Part shown: positions 55,191 to 64,000 of the stretch, piece after piece | Numbering within the stretch: the first letter of the stretch is position 1 | Layout of the letters: each line of letters opens with the position of its first letter | From: Faecalibacillus intestinalis | Lineage (GTDB): Bacteria; Bacillota_I; Bacilli_A; Erysipelotrichales; Coprobacillaceae | NCBI RefSeq assembly: GCF_003024685.1 | Contig: NZ_PYLQ01000004.1 | Coordinates: 122,727-186,726 of the forward strand | Reading direction: 5' to 3' | DNA length: 64,000 nucleotides | Notes under the pieces: generated by a model | What the model saw: the letters and a program-made list of their open reading frames with translations, nothing else | Database searches by the model: none | Told to the model about the DNA's origin: nothing | Position numbers and translations under genes: made by a program

Positions 55191-56528
55191 ATGGAAAAAG
55201 ATTTAACACATGGAAATACATTAAAACTGATTATTTCATTTTGTATTCCATTAATTGGTGGTGCTATTTTCCAACAACTTTATAACGTTGTCGATACGAT
55301 GATTGTTGGACGTTTTGTAGGGGTAGATGCTTTGGCAGCAGTAGGATCAACAGGTTCTTTAAACTTTCTAATTATTGGCTTTGTTTTAGGACTTGCTGCT
55401 GGATTTGGTATTCCTATTGCTCAAGCTTTTGGTGCCAAGGAAGAAAAAAGAATGTTACAAACTATTATGAATGCTTTCTATTTATGCATTTTCTTTTCGA
55501 TTGTTTTAACTGTTTTAACTCATTTTACAACAGAAACATTGCTTACTTGGATGCAAACACCAACCAATATTTTTAAACAATCTTATGACTATATATCAAT
55601 TATTTTTTATGGTTTAACTTGTACAATTGCATATAATTTTTTAGCAAGTGTTTCACGTGCTTTAGGGGATAGTAAAACACCTCTTATTTTCTTAATTATA
55701 TCATCGGTACTTAATGTTGTTTTAGATTTATCAATGATTATTAATTTTCATATGGGTGTTCGAGGTGCTGCCCTTGCCACAGTGATTGCTCAAGGAATTT
55801 CAGCTGTTTTATGTTTTATTTATATGGCTAAAAAATATCCTAATTTAAGATTTGATCATCATGCACGTTCTATAAGTTTTCCAATTATCAAAAAACTTAT
55901 TAATATTGCCGTCCCAATGGCTTTACAATATTCAATTACGGCTGTTGGTGCTGTTATCTTGCAAAGTGCTGTTAATACTTTAGGTTCAGCAAAAGTTGCT
56001 GCTATTGCTGCTGCCCAAAAATTATCGATGTTCTTTACGCAACCAATGGATATGATGGGTTCTACAATGGCTACCTTCTCTGGACAAAATTTAGGTGCCG
56101 GAAAGATAGAGCGTATTTTTAAAGGAATTAAAGAATCTATGCTCCTTGTCATTGGTTATGGTATCGTTGCTTGTATCTTTATGATTTTCTTTGGAAAATA
56201 CCTTTCATTATTATTTGTTGCTGGTAATGAAACAGGCGTTATTAATGATGCTCAACAATTCTTGATTTGCAATAGTATTTTCTATTTTGTTTTAGGTATT
56301 CTATTTGTTTCAAGAAACACCATTCAAGGTTTAGGAAAATCCGCACTTACGATGCTTGCCGGGGGTGCTGAATTAGTGGCAAGAGCTTTTGTTGCCTTTG
56401 CCCTCGTTGGTAAGTTTGGTTATAATGCCATTTGTTTTGCTAATCCAATTGCTTGGTTTGCAGCAATCATTATTTTGATTCCAACACTTGTTATTTTAAT
56501 GAAAAAATTAAAGAAAGAACATAGTTAA
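55191..56528 (+). CDS. MATE-family multidrug efflux pump
   Basis: A 445-residue, 12-helix antiporter that exports drugs or metabolites using Na+ or H+. The N-terminal NVVDTMIVGRFVG and AQAFGAKEE segments and the second-half repeat (AVGAVILQSAVNTLG) show the family clearly. It is intact, unlike the related gene at 15613-16706. The ATG has AAGGAGGGG; a strong terminator follows. Confidence 0.93.
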   Translation: MEKDLTHGNTLKLIISFCIPLIGGAIFQQLYNVVDTMIVGRFVGVDALAAVGSTGSLNFLIIGFVLGLAAGFGIPIAQAFGAKEEKRMLQTIMNAFYLCIFFSIVLTVLTHFTTETLLTWMQTPTNIFKQSYDYISIIFYGLTCTIAYNFLASVSRALGDSKTPLIFLIISSVLNVVLDLSMIINFHMGVRGAALATVIAQGISAVLCFIYMAKKYPNLRFDHHARSISFPIIKKLINIAVPMALQYSITAVGAVILQSAVNTLGSAKVAAIAAAQKLSMFFTQPMDMMGSTMATFSGQNLGAGKIERIFKGIKESMLLVIGYGIVACIFMIFFGKYLSLLFVAGNETGVINDAQQFLICNSIFYFVLGILFVSRNTIQGLGKSALTMLAGGAELVARAFVAFALVGKFGYNAICFANPIAWFAAIIILIPTLVILMKKLKKEHS

Positions 56529-56557
56529 AAGATATCGCAATTGCGATATCTTTTTTT
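56527..56557. terminator. Bidirectional terminator
   Basis: AAAAGATATCGCAA / TTGCGATATCTTTT is a perfect 28-bp palindrome (56527-56554) between two converging genes, with T-runs on both strands. Confidence 0.88.
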
Positions 56558-57227
56558 ACACACGTTCTTTATTTAAACGATTATGGATATTTTGCATTTT
56601 CAAATCAATTTCAGCAATTGATTTAGCACATTCTTGAAGTTCTTTTTTAACATCGTCAGAAACATTATTATCTGTTTTATATTTTAACTTATGTTCAAGT
56701 GATGCCCAAAAATCCATGGCTATTGTACGTAATTGAACTTCTACATGAATTGGTTTAGGTCCTTCAGATAAAAAGATAGGAACTTCTAAAACAAGATGTA
56801 ATGACATATAACCACTTTCTTTAGGATTTTGAATATAATCTTTCATTTCAATAAGTTGAATATCATCTTGATTTGTAAGTAGCTGTGCTACTTTATAAAC
56901 ATCATCTACATAATTACAGATTACTCTGATTCCCGCAATATCATGAATATTTTCTTCTAATGAACGTTCTGTAACCGGAATATCTTTACTGATTGCTTTT
57001 TTTAAAATACTTTCTGGTGATTTAAGCCTAGATTCTATATGATGAATTGGATTATGATCATGTTTTACTTTAAATTCAGCATCAAGAATTTCAAGTTTTG
57101 TACGTACTTCTTTAATCCCTGCTTCATAGATTTGTTGCATTCTCAATAGTTCTGTAACATTTTCATAAAGTGTTGTTTTTGCAAGATTATTAACAACATT
57201 TTGTTTAATTTTTTGACTTGTTTTCAT
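56556..57227 (-). CDS. Small alarmone synthetase (RelQ/YjbM-like)
   Basis: A 223-residue RelA/SpoT-fold synthetase without hydrolase or regulatory domains, as in RelQ and RelP. Conserved blocks RLKSPESILKKA, DIAGIRVICNYVDDVY and HVEVQLRTIAMDFWASLEHKLKYK are present. It makes (p)ppGpp from GTP or GDP plus ATP in starvation or envelope stress. RelQ is the better match by length, but RelP cannot be excluded. The ATG has GAGGTG. Confidence 0.88.
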   Translation of the reverse strand: MKTSQKIKQNVVNNLAKTTLYENVTELLRMQQIYEAGIKEVRTKLEILDAEFKVKHDHNPIHHIESRLKSPESILKKAISKDIPVTERSLEENIHDIAGIRVICNYVDDVYKVAQLLTNQDDIQLIEMKDYIQNPKESGYMSLHLVLEVPIFLSEGPKPIHVEVQLRTIAMDFWASLEHKLKYKTDNNVSDDVKKELQECAKSIAEIDLKMQNIHNRLNKERV

Positions 57228-57283
57228 TATAACACCTCATCTTTATTAAACCTTAAAAAGATGAACTTGTCATTAACAAAAGA

Positions 57284-58723
<1,440 letters not shown>

Positions 58724-58729
58724 CTAACA

Positions 58730-58755
58730 TTACTTTAATTATACTCTTAAAGTAA
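58730..58755 (-). promoter_or_regulatory. Palindrome over the -10 of the GH1 gene
   Basis: TTACTTTAA (58730-58738) and TTAAAGTAA (58747-58755) are perfect complements; the centre holds the minus-strand TATAAT (58743-58738). It is a likely repressor site for sugar induction. Confidence 0.6.
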
Positions 58756-58777
58756 AAAAACATCCATATGGATGTTT
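58754..58777 (-). terminator. Terminator of the acetyltransferase unit
   Basis: AAACATCC-ATAT-GGATGTTT hairpin (58758-58777) with seven T on the minus strand. Confidence 0.85.
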
Positions 58778-59324
58778 AGTCAATCAATTCATCAGCCTTG
58801 TAATCTCTAAATTTATGATAAACAGGTCCGGCATAAGCAACCATTAATTCATCATAAACTTTACTTGATAATTTTTCTCCAACATAAAGCATTTCATATT
58901 TAACATCTTTTTCTACATATTTAAAGCCCATTTCTTGAAGTCCATTTCTTAAATAAAAGTTTTTACGATGAACACGTTGTTTGTAGTTATCATATTTTTC
59001 ATCTACTTCTTCAATACATAACATAATGGTATGAGGATATCTTTTTTTCAATATTTGTAAGACACTACTTCCATAGCCATGACCTCTTTGCATATCATCA
59101 ATAGCAAGATAGAGAATATAAGATAAATTTTGATACGTAATAACATAAGTTAGACCTACCCATTGATGATGATCATAGATTGATAAAAATTCTCCTTTAC
59201 CTTCATGATGTTTATCTATAAGGGCTTTCCATGGAGCTCTTTCATCTTCTGGAAAAGCACTGTAATAAAGTTCACTTACTTGTTGCATATCAGTTTCACT
59301 GATGTTTTTTAATTGTAATTCCAT
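58776..59324 (-). CDS. GNAT-family N-acetyltransferase
   Basis: A 182-residue acetyltransferase. The acetyl-CoA motif is DDMQRGHGYGSSVLQILKKRYP (about 76-97), and the N-terminal LYYSAFPEDERAPW is common to amino-acid or small-amine members. The substrate is unknown. It starts nine bases after the CmpB-like membrane gene and shares its transcript; the ATG has AGGAG. Confidence 0.88.
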   Translation of the reverse strand: MELQLKNISETDMQQVSELYYSAFPEDERAPWKALIDKHHEGKGEFLSIYDHHQWVGLTYVITYQNLSYILYLAIDDMQRGHGYGSSVLQILKKRYPHTIMLCIEEVDEKYDNYKQRVHRKNFYLRNGLQEMGFKYVEKDVKYEMLYVGEKLSSKVYDELMVAYAGPVYHKFRDYKADELID

Positions 59325-59333
59325 AAATTTCTC

Positions 59334-60053
59334 CTATTTGTAATATTTATCAAAATAAGCTTTTAATGATTTTTTAATAGATATATGATCTAATTTCATA
59401 GAAAAAATAAATCTTTCTTTTTCTTTAAAATCATTTCTTAATTCACCAATATGTTTTCTAAATGCTTCATATTGGACAATAATATCGTTTTCTTTCGCAA
59501 ATTTTTGAATATTATTTAAAATATTTAATGAATAACATACATCTATAAGGAATACACCATAAAATAATCCCACAAAGAAAGAAAACCAAAGATTTCCTGC
59601 TAACCATTCAATAGAATGAATAATATTAGGATGAATTAAAAAATAATAGATGGCACTTAAAAGATACCAAAAGAAAGTAAACTTAGGACAAATGATTCCT
59701 TGAATATTAAATTTTTCATCACTATAATCCCAAAGCTTTACATGCATTCCTTTGATAAAAATAAGTCCTGCAAAATATTCAATTAAAGTAACCGATAAAG
59801 CCATTAGTAAAAAAAGTACCGTCTTTCTTAAATACACTTCATGAATAAATGAAACATCAATATGTGCCAATAAATAAACGACACACAAACTAAACCCATA
59901 AAGTGGTAAATAAGGTCCTACTAAAAAACCAGGATTGATCCATTTCCTTGAAGGATTTGCTTTGGAAAAAAAGCGACGGAAAATAAGTTCTAAAAGCCAT
60001 CCAGCTAAACTTCCTATAAAAAATATAAACGCTAAAATCAACCATTCTTTCAT
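59334..60053 (-). CDS. Putative ABC-transporter-type membrane protein (CmpB family)
   Basis: A 239-residue protein with about six transmembrane helices and the N-terminal FFIGSLAGWLLELIFRRFF of the ABC_trans_CmpB family. No ATPase gene is next to it, so transporter function is doubtful. The end is a soluble, basic segment. An AGGTGA site precedes the ATG, and a terminator of manA lies upstream. Confidence 0.8.
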   Translation of the reverse strand: MKEWLILAFIFFIGSLAGWLLELIFRRFFSKANPSRKWINPGFLVGPYLPLYGFSLCVVYLLAHIDVSFIHEVYLRKTVLFLLMALSVTLIEYFAGLIFIKGMHVKLWDYSDEKFNIQGIICPKFTFFWYLLSAIYYFLIHPNIIHSIEWLAGNLWFSFFVGLFYGVFLIDVCYSLNILNNIQKFAKENDIIVQYEAFRKHIGELRNDFKEKERFIFSMKLDHISIKKSLKAYFDKYYK

Positions 60054-60124
60054 AAAATCACCTATTTCATTTTATTAAATAATATAGTAATTAGAATACT
60101 TGAAACAACCTAAAAAATCAAGTT

Positions 60125-60148
60125 AAAAAAATAAGGCTTCCGCCTTAT
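60125..60148 (-). terminator. Terminator of the PTS-rpiR-manA unit
   Basis: ATAAGGC / GCCTTAT stem (60131-60137 and 60142-60148) followed by TTTTTTT on the minus strand; it overlaps the manA stop. Confidence 0.85.
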
Positions 60149-61080
60149 AATGTACAAATCATGACTGTCATTGTTCCATCAAAATCAACTTCTTTTTGAT
60201 CTGAACATACAACAAAATGATCTCCTTTTTTAACTTCTTTTCCTTCTACTGTTCCTTGCCCTTCAATGATTGATACAAGTTGGAATGGTTTATCATTGAT
60301 GACTTTATTATATCCTGTCATATCATATTTATTTAATGTTAAATAGTTAGATGATACGAGTTCTTTTCTTGTTCCATTTTCTATTGTTTCTTCTACTTGT
60401 TTTGCTAGATCATATGGTTTATAAGGTACTGTTGTCACATCGATGGATTGTTTTACATGAAGTTGTCTTTCATTTCCATCTTTATCTTTTCGATGATAAT
60501 CATAAACACGGTATGTGATATCTGATGATTGTTGTGCTTCATAGATCAATGAACCTTTACAGATAGCATGAATTGTTCCACTTGGAATATAGAAGAAATC
60601 TCCTTTTTTGATATCAAACTTATTTAATAAATTGTCGTAATCATCGTTTTCGATAGCTTTTACAAGTTCTTCTTTTGTTTTAGCATGATGTCCCATGACC
60701 ATCTTTGTATCTTCTTTACAATCTAATACATACCAGCATTCTGTCTTTCCTAATGAATTTTCATGAAGACCAGCATATTCATCATTTGGATGGACTTGTA
60801 CAGATAAATCATTACAAGCATCGATGATCTTTACAAGCAATGGAAATTGTTTATCTTTGATATTTCCAAAAAGTTCACGATGTTCATCGAAGACTTTTGA
60901 AAGTGTTTGTCCTTTGAATTCTCCTTCTTTGATTTTATTATCACCATTTGGATGTGCTGAAGGTGCCCAGCATTCTCCTGTTTGATCACTTGGAATAGCA
61001 TAACCATACTTTTCTTTAAGTTGGTTTCCTCCCCAAATCATTTCTTTAAATACAGGTTCTACCCATAAAATATGTCCCAT
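60145..61080 (-). CDS. manA: Mannose-6-phosphate isomerase, class I
   Basis: A 311-residue zinc isomerase converting mannose-6-phosphate to fructose-6-phosphate. Zinc ligands lie in SVQVHPNDEYA (Gln and His, about 92-102), a Glu in GKTECWY, and a His in YIPSGTIHAICKG. It follows the RpiR regulator by two bases and the PTS gene beyond, so the unit probably takes up and feeds a mannose-type sugar into glycolysis. Confidence 0.92.
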   Translation of the reverse strand: MGHILWVEPVFKEMIWGGNQLKEKYGYAIPSDQTGECWAPSAHPNGDNKIKEGEFKGQTLSKVFDEHRELFGNIKDKQFPLLVKIIDACNDLSVQVHPNDEYAGLHENSLGKTECWYVLDCKEDTKMVMGHHAKTKEELVKAIENDDYDNLLNKFDIKKGDFFYIPSGTIHAICKGSLIYEAQQSSDITYRVYDYHRKDKDGNERQLHVKQSIDVTTVPYKPYDLAKQVEETIENGTRKELVSSNYLTLNKYDMTGYNKVINDKPFQLVSIIEGQGTVEGKEVKKGDHFVVCSDQKEVDFDGTMTVMICTL

Positions 61081-61082
61081 TA

Positions 61083-61961
61083 CTATTCTCCTTTTCCTTT
61101 TTCATGTGTTGATTCATTTCTTCTTTCATCCCAATCTAAATTCATAGAGACTTTTTTAATAAGTAATTCTTGATAATTCTTTTTAAAGAGTAAGGAATAG
61201 ATTAAATCTATAATATAATCACTACTTATTTTAGAAGAAAATGATCCAATTTTATTAATAATATTTTCTTTTGAACACATTGTTAAACAAATATCTGCTT
61301 TTTTTCTTAAATAACTATCATTTAAAGAAGTGATTGCAATAATAGTTCCCCCATTTATTTTAATACGTTCAACAATAGGTTTAATTTCATTTGTTTGTCC
61401 TGAATAGGAAATAATTAACGCTACTGAATTTTTAGTCGTATGCAAAGCTTGTTGAGTCTGCTCTGTAGGAATAATTTTCAAGTTAACAAACTTATTGACA
61501 TAAGTCATTTTATGTTCAAACATCAATGCTGATAAAAAAGAATCTCCTACCGCAAACAAGTCAATGATGTTTGCTTTATCAATATAATCCACTGCTTTTT
61601 CTAATTCGTTCATATCAAGAACTTGATTAGTTCCTTCAATGGTTTGTTTATAGACTCCTCCAACATTATGACAAATTTCATTCATCGAACTATCTTGCAT
61701 AAATGGCTTATTAAAATTTATCGTAGAAAATGTTTGAGATTGAGTTATTTCGGCAAAATGAACACGAAAGTCATTAAAATTTTTTTCTCCCAATTTCTTA
61801 CAAAAACGACTAATTGTTGCTGTTGAAGTATAAGTTGCTTCTGCAAGCTCTTTAAGATTCATATGAATCACATCTTCTTTATGTTCAATTAAATAATCTG
61901 CTATTTTCTTTTCTAATTCACTAAAACCTTTTTGGTATTCAATCGTTGATAATAGACTCAT
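61083..61961 (-). CDS. MurR/RpiR-family regulator
   Basis: A 292-residue regulator with an N-terminal HTH_6 domain (LKELAEATYTSTATISRFCKKLG, about 36-58) and a C-terminal SIS sugar-phosphate domain (ALIISYSGQTNEIKPIV). It senses a phosphosugar and controls its own unit. It lies between the PTS gene and manA. A palindrome TTCATTGTA-N8-TACAATGAA stands before its start (61976-62001). The ATG has GAGGTG. Confidence 0.9.
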   Translation of the reverse strand: MSLLSTIEYQKGFSELEKKIADYLIEHKEDVIHMNLKELAEATYTSTATISRFCKKLGEKNFNDFRVHFAEITQSQTFSTINFNKPFMQDSSMNEICHNVGGVYKQTIEGTNQVLDMNELEKAVDYIDKANIIDLFAVGDSFLSALMFEHKMTYVNKFVNLKIIPTEQTQQALHTTKNSVALIISYSGQTNEIKPIVERIKINGGTIIAITSLNDSYLRKKADICLTMCSKENIINKIGSFSSKISSDYIIDLIYSLLFKKNYQELLIKKVSMNLDWDERRNESTHEKGKGE

Positions 61962-61975
61962 ATTTTCACCTCAAA

Positions 61976-62001
61976 TTCATTGTACCTTTATATACAATGA
62001 A
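61976..62001 (-). promoter_or_regulatory. Palindrome upstream of rpiR-family gene
   Basis: TTCATTGTA (61976-61984), 8-base spacer, TACAATGAA (61993-62001), perfect arms. It may be an autoregulatory operator in the PTS-rpiR gap. Confidence 0.55.
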
Positions 62002-62002
62002 A

Positions 62003-62027
62003 GACAAGAATACATTGTATCCTTGTC
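62003..62027 (-). terminator. Hairpin between the PTS and rpiR genes
   Basis: GACAAGGATAC-AAT-GTATTCTTGTC on the minus strand, an 11-bp stem with one G-U pair. It has no T-run, so it may be a leaky terminator or an mRNA processing/stability element that sets the PTS:regulator ratio. Confidence 0.55.
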
Positions 62028-62037
62028 AAATTCATTA

Positions 62038-63342
62038 TTAAGCTTCTGCAGCTTGTTTGTTTTGGTATTTTTCGTATGCAATTAAGAATGGTGTGTAGAT
62101 AACTGTTGAAACAACAATTAAGATTGCTTGAGTTACTGCACCCATTACGTTAGCACCTGTAGCTAAGAATCCGAATACGATTGGTGGAGTTGTCCAAGGT
62201 ACTGTTAAACATGCAACTGGACAGAATCCGATAACTGTTAACACATAACCAACTAAGATAGTTACTAAACATGCAAATACAAATGGAATACCTAAGATTG
62301 GGTTTAATACCATTGGAATACCGAATGTAACTGTTTCATTGATGTTGAATAAACCTGGAACTAATGATAATGAAGCGATTGCTTTATTATCTTCACGTTT
62401 ACCAAAGATAATGATTGCGATTACTAAACCGATAGTAACACCTGAACCACCAAATTCACCACACATTTGTAAGAAATACATATTGATGATATTTTTTGGA
62501 GTTTCACCTTTGTTGAATGCTTCAACGTTTTCAAGTGCTAATGGTGTAAATAATGCTTCTTTTACTGCAGATAACATGTTGTTACCATGAATACCTACTA
62601 ACCAGAATAACATGATTACTAAATAGATAATCATAACACCTGGAACTGTAGCACCTACAGCCCCTAAAGGACCTTGAACACCATTTTTGATAACATCATT
62701 TAAGTATAAACCAGTTAAGTTATAACAAGCAGAACCAATACAAGCAGTGATGATTAAAGTAATAGTAGCTGGTACTAAAACTTCGAATGCACGAGCAACT
62801 CCTGGTGGAACTTGTTCTGGCATTTTAATTTTTAATGCATCTTGTTTTTCAAAGAAGCAGAATAATTCAACAGATAACACACCAATAATCATACCAGTGA
62901 ATAAACCAGTAGCTCCTAATTCGTTACCAGCAACACCAGTGAAAGCTTCTTTAGCTCCGTCTACCATGTGTGAAGTGTTTGTAACTGATAACCATGCAGC
63001 TAAACCTACTAAACCTGGAATGTAACCAGCTTTTTCAGCTCCCATGTTCCAAACACCGATTTCTTGGGCGATACCAAGAGTGATACCAACTGTGATACAG
63101 CTGATCGTACAGAAGTTAACAGCTTGGAATGCTGGGTTTAAGAAATCTAAAGCCATAATTGGTTTGAAGAATAAACCTAACCCAGTGCTTTCGTTAACCA
63201 ATACGTTACACCATAAAACCCCAATTGCCCCAGCGATTGTTAAAGGCATGAAGTTTTGGAACGCATTTTTGATTGCAGATAAATATTTGTTTTGACCGCA
63301 CCATGCACCGGCACGACCTAAGACATCTGCCATTTTGTCCAT
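62038..63342 (-). CDS. PTS sugar transporter IIC component (lactose/cellobiose family)
   Basis: A 434-residue, roughly ten-helix EIIC permease of the glucose/lactose superfamily, recognised from AFQNFMPLTIAGAIG (about 27-41), the GIHGNNML motif (about 247-254) and NINETVTFGIPMVLNPILGIPF. It moves sugar across the membrane with phosphorylation by IIA/IIB, which are not in the window. It is followed by an RpiR regulator and manA. A mannose- or beta-glucoside-type substrate is an inference. The ATG has GGGAGG. Confidence 0.9.
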   Translation of the reverse strand: MDKMADVLGRAGAWCGQNKYLSAIKNAFQNFMPLTIAGAIGVLWCNVLVNESTGLGLFFKPIMALDFLNPAFQAVNFCTISCITVGITLGIAQEIGVWNMGAEKAGYIPGLVGLAAWLSVTNTSHMVDGAKEAFTGVAGNELGATGLFTGMIIGVLSVELFCFFEKQDALKIKMPEQVPPGVARAFEVLVPATITLIITACIGSACYNLTGLYLNDVIKNGVQGPLGAVGATVPGVMIIYLVIMLFWLVGIHGNNMLSAVKEALFTPLALENVEAFNKGETPKNIINMYFLQMCGEFGGSGVTIGLVIAIIIFGKREDNKAIASLSLVPGLFNINETVTFGIPMVLNPILGIPFVFACLVTILVGYVLTVIGFCPVACLTVPWTTPPIVFGFLATGANVMGAVTQAILIVVSTVIYTPFLIAYEKYQNKQAAEA

Positions 63343-63377
63343 AATTATTTCCTCCCTTAATTAATTTTGACATGATT

Positions 63378-63405
63378 ATCATAACGTGACATTTTTCTTT
63401 GTTAA
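63378..63405 (-). promoter_or_regulatory. Sigma-A promoter of the PTS-rpiR-manA unit
   Basis: TTAACA (63405-63400), 16-base spacer, TATGAT (63383-63378), about 35 bases before the start. Upstream are a half-site TTTATTTACAA (63428-63438) and two full palindromes. Confidence 0.65.
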
Positions 63406-63463
63406 AGGCTTACAATGGTTTTTGTTTTTTATTTACAACATTCTTTTTTCTTTAAAAAAATCG

Positions 63464-63478
63464 TGTAATTTATTTACA
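63464..63478 (-). promoter_or_regulatory. TGTAATTTATTTACA palindrome, promoter-proximal copy
   Basis: A 15-base palindrome (arms TGTAA/TTACA) upstream of the PTS promoter. It is repeated exactly at 63675-63689 within a longer shared stretch ending in AAAAC. Confidence 0.65.
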
Positions 63479-63492
63479 AAAACATAAAGAAA

Positions 63493-63520
63493 AAAATCAT
63501 TTGTTAAAACAAATGATTTT
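63493..63520 (-). terminator. Strong hairpin upstream of the PTS promoter
   Basis: AAAATCATTTGT (63493-63504) and ACAAATGATTTT (63509-63520) pair perfectly, followed on the minus strand by a T-run. It would end transcripts coming from the right, for example from the transposase gene. No gene lies between 63343 and 63737; I see only regulatory repeats there. Confidence 0.75.
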
Positions 63521-63674
63521 CGTGTCATTTTATAAGTAGTCAAAAAAATACGGAAGGTATTTAATTTATTAAATAAATGACAATCTTTATTTTATATATA
63601 GGATAGAAATTGTACACCTTTTTAAAAGATTTAGAGAGTAATTTTCATTAATTCCTTTTCGGTACAATAAACGA

Positions 63675-63689
63675 TGTAATTTATTTACA
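63675..63689 (-). promoter_or_regulatory. TGTAATTTATTTACA palindrome, distal copy
   Basis: Exact second copy of the 15-base palindrome, 211 bases from the first. Copy and flanks (CG(A)TGTAAT...AAAAC) match over roughly 22 bases. Confidence 0.6.
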
Positions 63690-63737
63690 AAAACTTAACT
63701 AAAGATAAATGTTGGTAAGTATCTCTTGAAAAACTAA

Positions 63738-64000
63738 TCAAATAGTGAAAAATTTAGAATCATATTTAAAATTACTGAATTTCAATGCACATAAGCTGTT
63801 GCCTATCTCTTTGAATATATGAAGAAATATCTTCTTTTGATAATATTTATTATGTTGATCTTTATATTTATAAAGCCCTATATAATTTCTTAAATATTTA
63901 TCTGATATTCCTCGATACTTATATAGAAATAAATCTATCGATGAATGTAAATCATTTATCTTTTTAAGGGTATAACCATCTTTCTCTTTTTTACCTGATG
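63738..64000 (-). mobile_element. IS1595-like transposase, C-terminal end (runs off the window)
   Basis: An open frame runs from the window's right edge to a TGA at 63740-63738, giving 86 codons. It reads INDLHSSIDLFLYKYRGISDKYLRNYIGLYKYK, which resembles the C-terminal region of IS1595/ISXO2-type transposases (helical run ending in a conserved Lys/Tyr-rich block). The start lies outside, so I cannot tell whether the element is whole. The terminal inverted repeat was not identified. Confidence 0.7.

Noticed and set aside
56527..56557. Perfect 28-bp palindrome as a protein-binding site
   Set aside because: Lies between converging genes and has T-runs on both sides, so a bidirectional terminator explains it.
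63391..63415. Possible cre site (TGTAAGCCTTTAACA) near the PTS promoter
   Set aside because: Lacks the central CG of the cre consensus and is one base too long; only a loose resemblance.

Overview
The window is AT-rich chromosomal DNA of a Gram-positive, spore-forming Firmicute. The evidence is an alpha/beta-type small acid-soluble spore protein, ezrA, ccpA, two T-box leaders, a YkuD-type L,D-transpeptidase and strong GGAGG ribosome-binding sites. The gene order ssp-thiI-nifS-ezrA, with ackA alongside, and murC-DUF948-ytxH-ccpA resembles Bacillus, but the protein style (purL as one long chain, E. coli-type purB, PG-binding/YkuD fusion) fits the Erysipelotrichia/Coprobacillaceae better. That placement is an inference. 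Almost every gene lies on the minus strand, so transcription mostly runs from high to low coordinates.

Layout, low to high coordinates. 1-5 kb: 5' part of ackA, spore protein, thiI with its cysteine desulfurase, ezrA. 5-7.6 kb: EamA permease, ribF, truB. 7.7-10.7 kb: zinc-uptake operon zur-znuA-znuC-znuB behind a promoter bracketed by two identical palindromes. 10.7-19.6 kb: L,D-transpeptidase, PfkB kinase, aldo/keto reductase, phosphatase, TetR regulator, a MATE pump broken by an internal deletion, RNA-ligase-like protein, YitT, DUF1294, HTH protein, YihY. 19.7-29.3 kb: tyrS behind a Tyr T-box; the murC-ytxG-ytxH-ccpA unit; an orphan MazF; and the hisS-aspS-M24 peptidase operon behind a T-box whose specifier GACAC contains both an Asp and a His codon. 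29.3-42.3 kb: purine operon fhs-purE-purC-purM-purN-purH-purD-purL-purB plus an 85-residue unknown protein, controlled by a ZTP (pfl) riboswitch; purF is absent from its usual place.

42.4-53.6 kb is an accessory-like block of small single-domain genes: DUF1697, HAD phosphatase with a nonsense codon, alpha/beta hydrolase with a tandem-duplication frameshift, several unknowns, P-loop kinase, ASCH protein, ferredoxin/flavodoxin fusion, methyltransferases, ATC-hydrolase-like protein, yjdF with its riboswitch, nitroreductase and CapA. 53.7-64 kb: acetyltransferase, LysR regulator, an intact MATE pump, a small alarmone synthetase, 6-phospho-beta-glucosidase, and the sugar unit PTS-IIC/RpiR/manA. 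The window ends in the 3' part of an IS1595-like transposase gene.

I found no clearly new multi-gene system. The best leads are regulatory: the GACAC T-box, the paired palindromes around the zur promoter, the twin 15-bp palindromes upstream of the PTS gene, the terminator inside the yitT leader, and the ZTP switch over a purine operon lacking purF. Three genes are visibly broken (MATE, HAD, hydrolase). No tRNA, rRNA or CRISPR array was seen.
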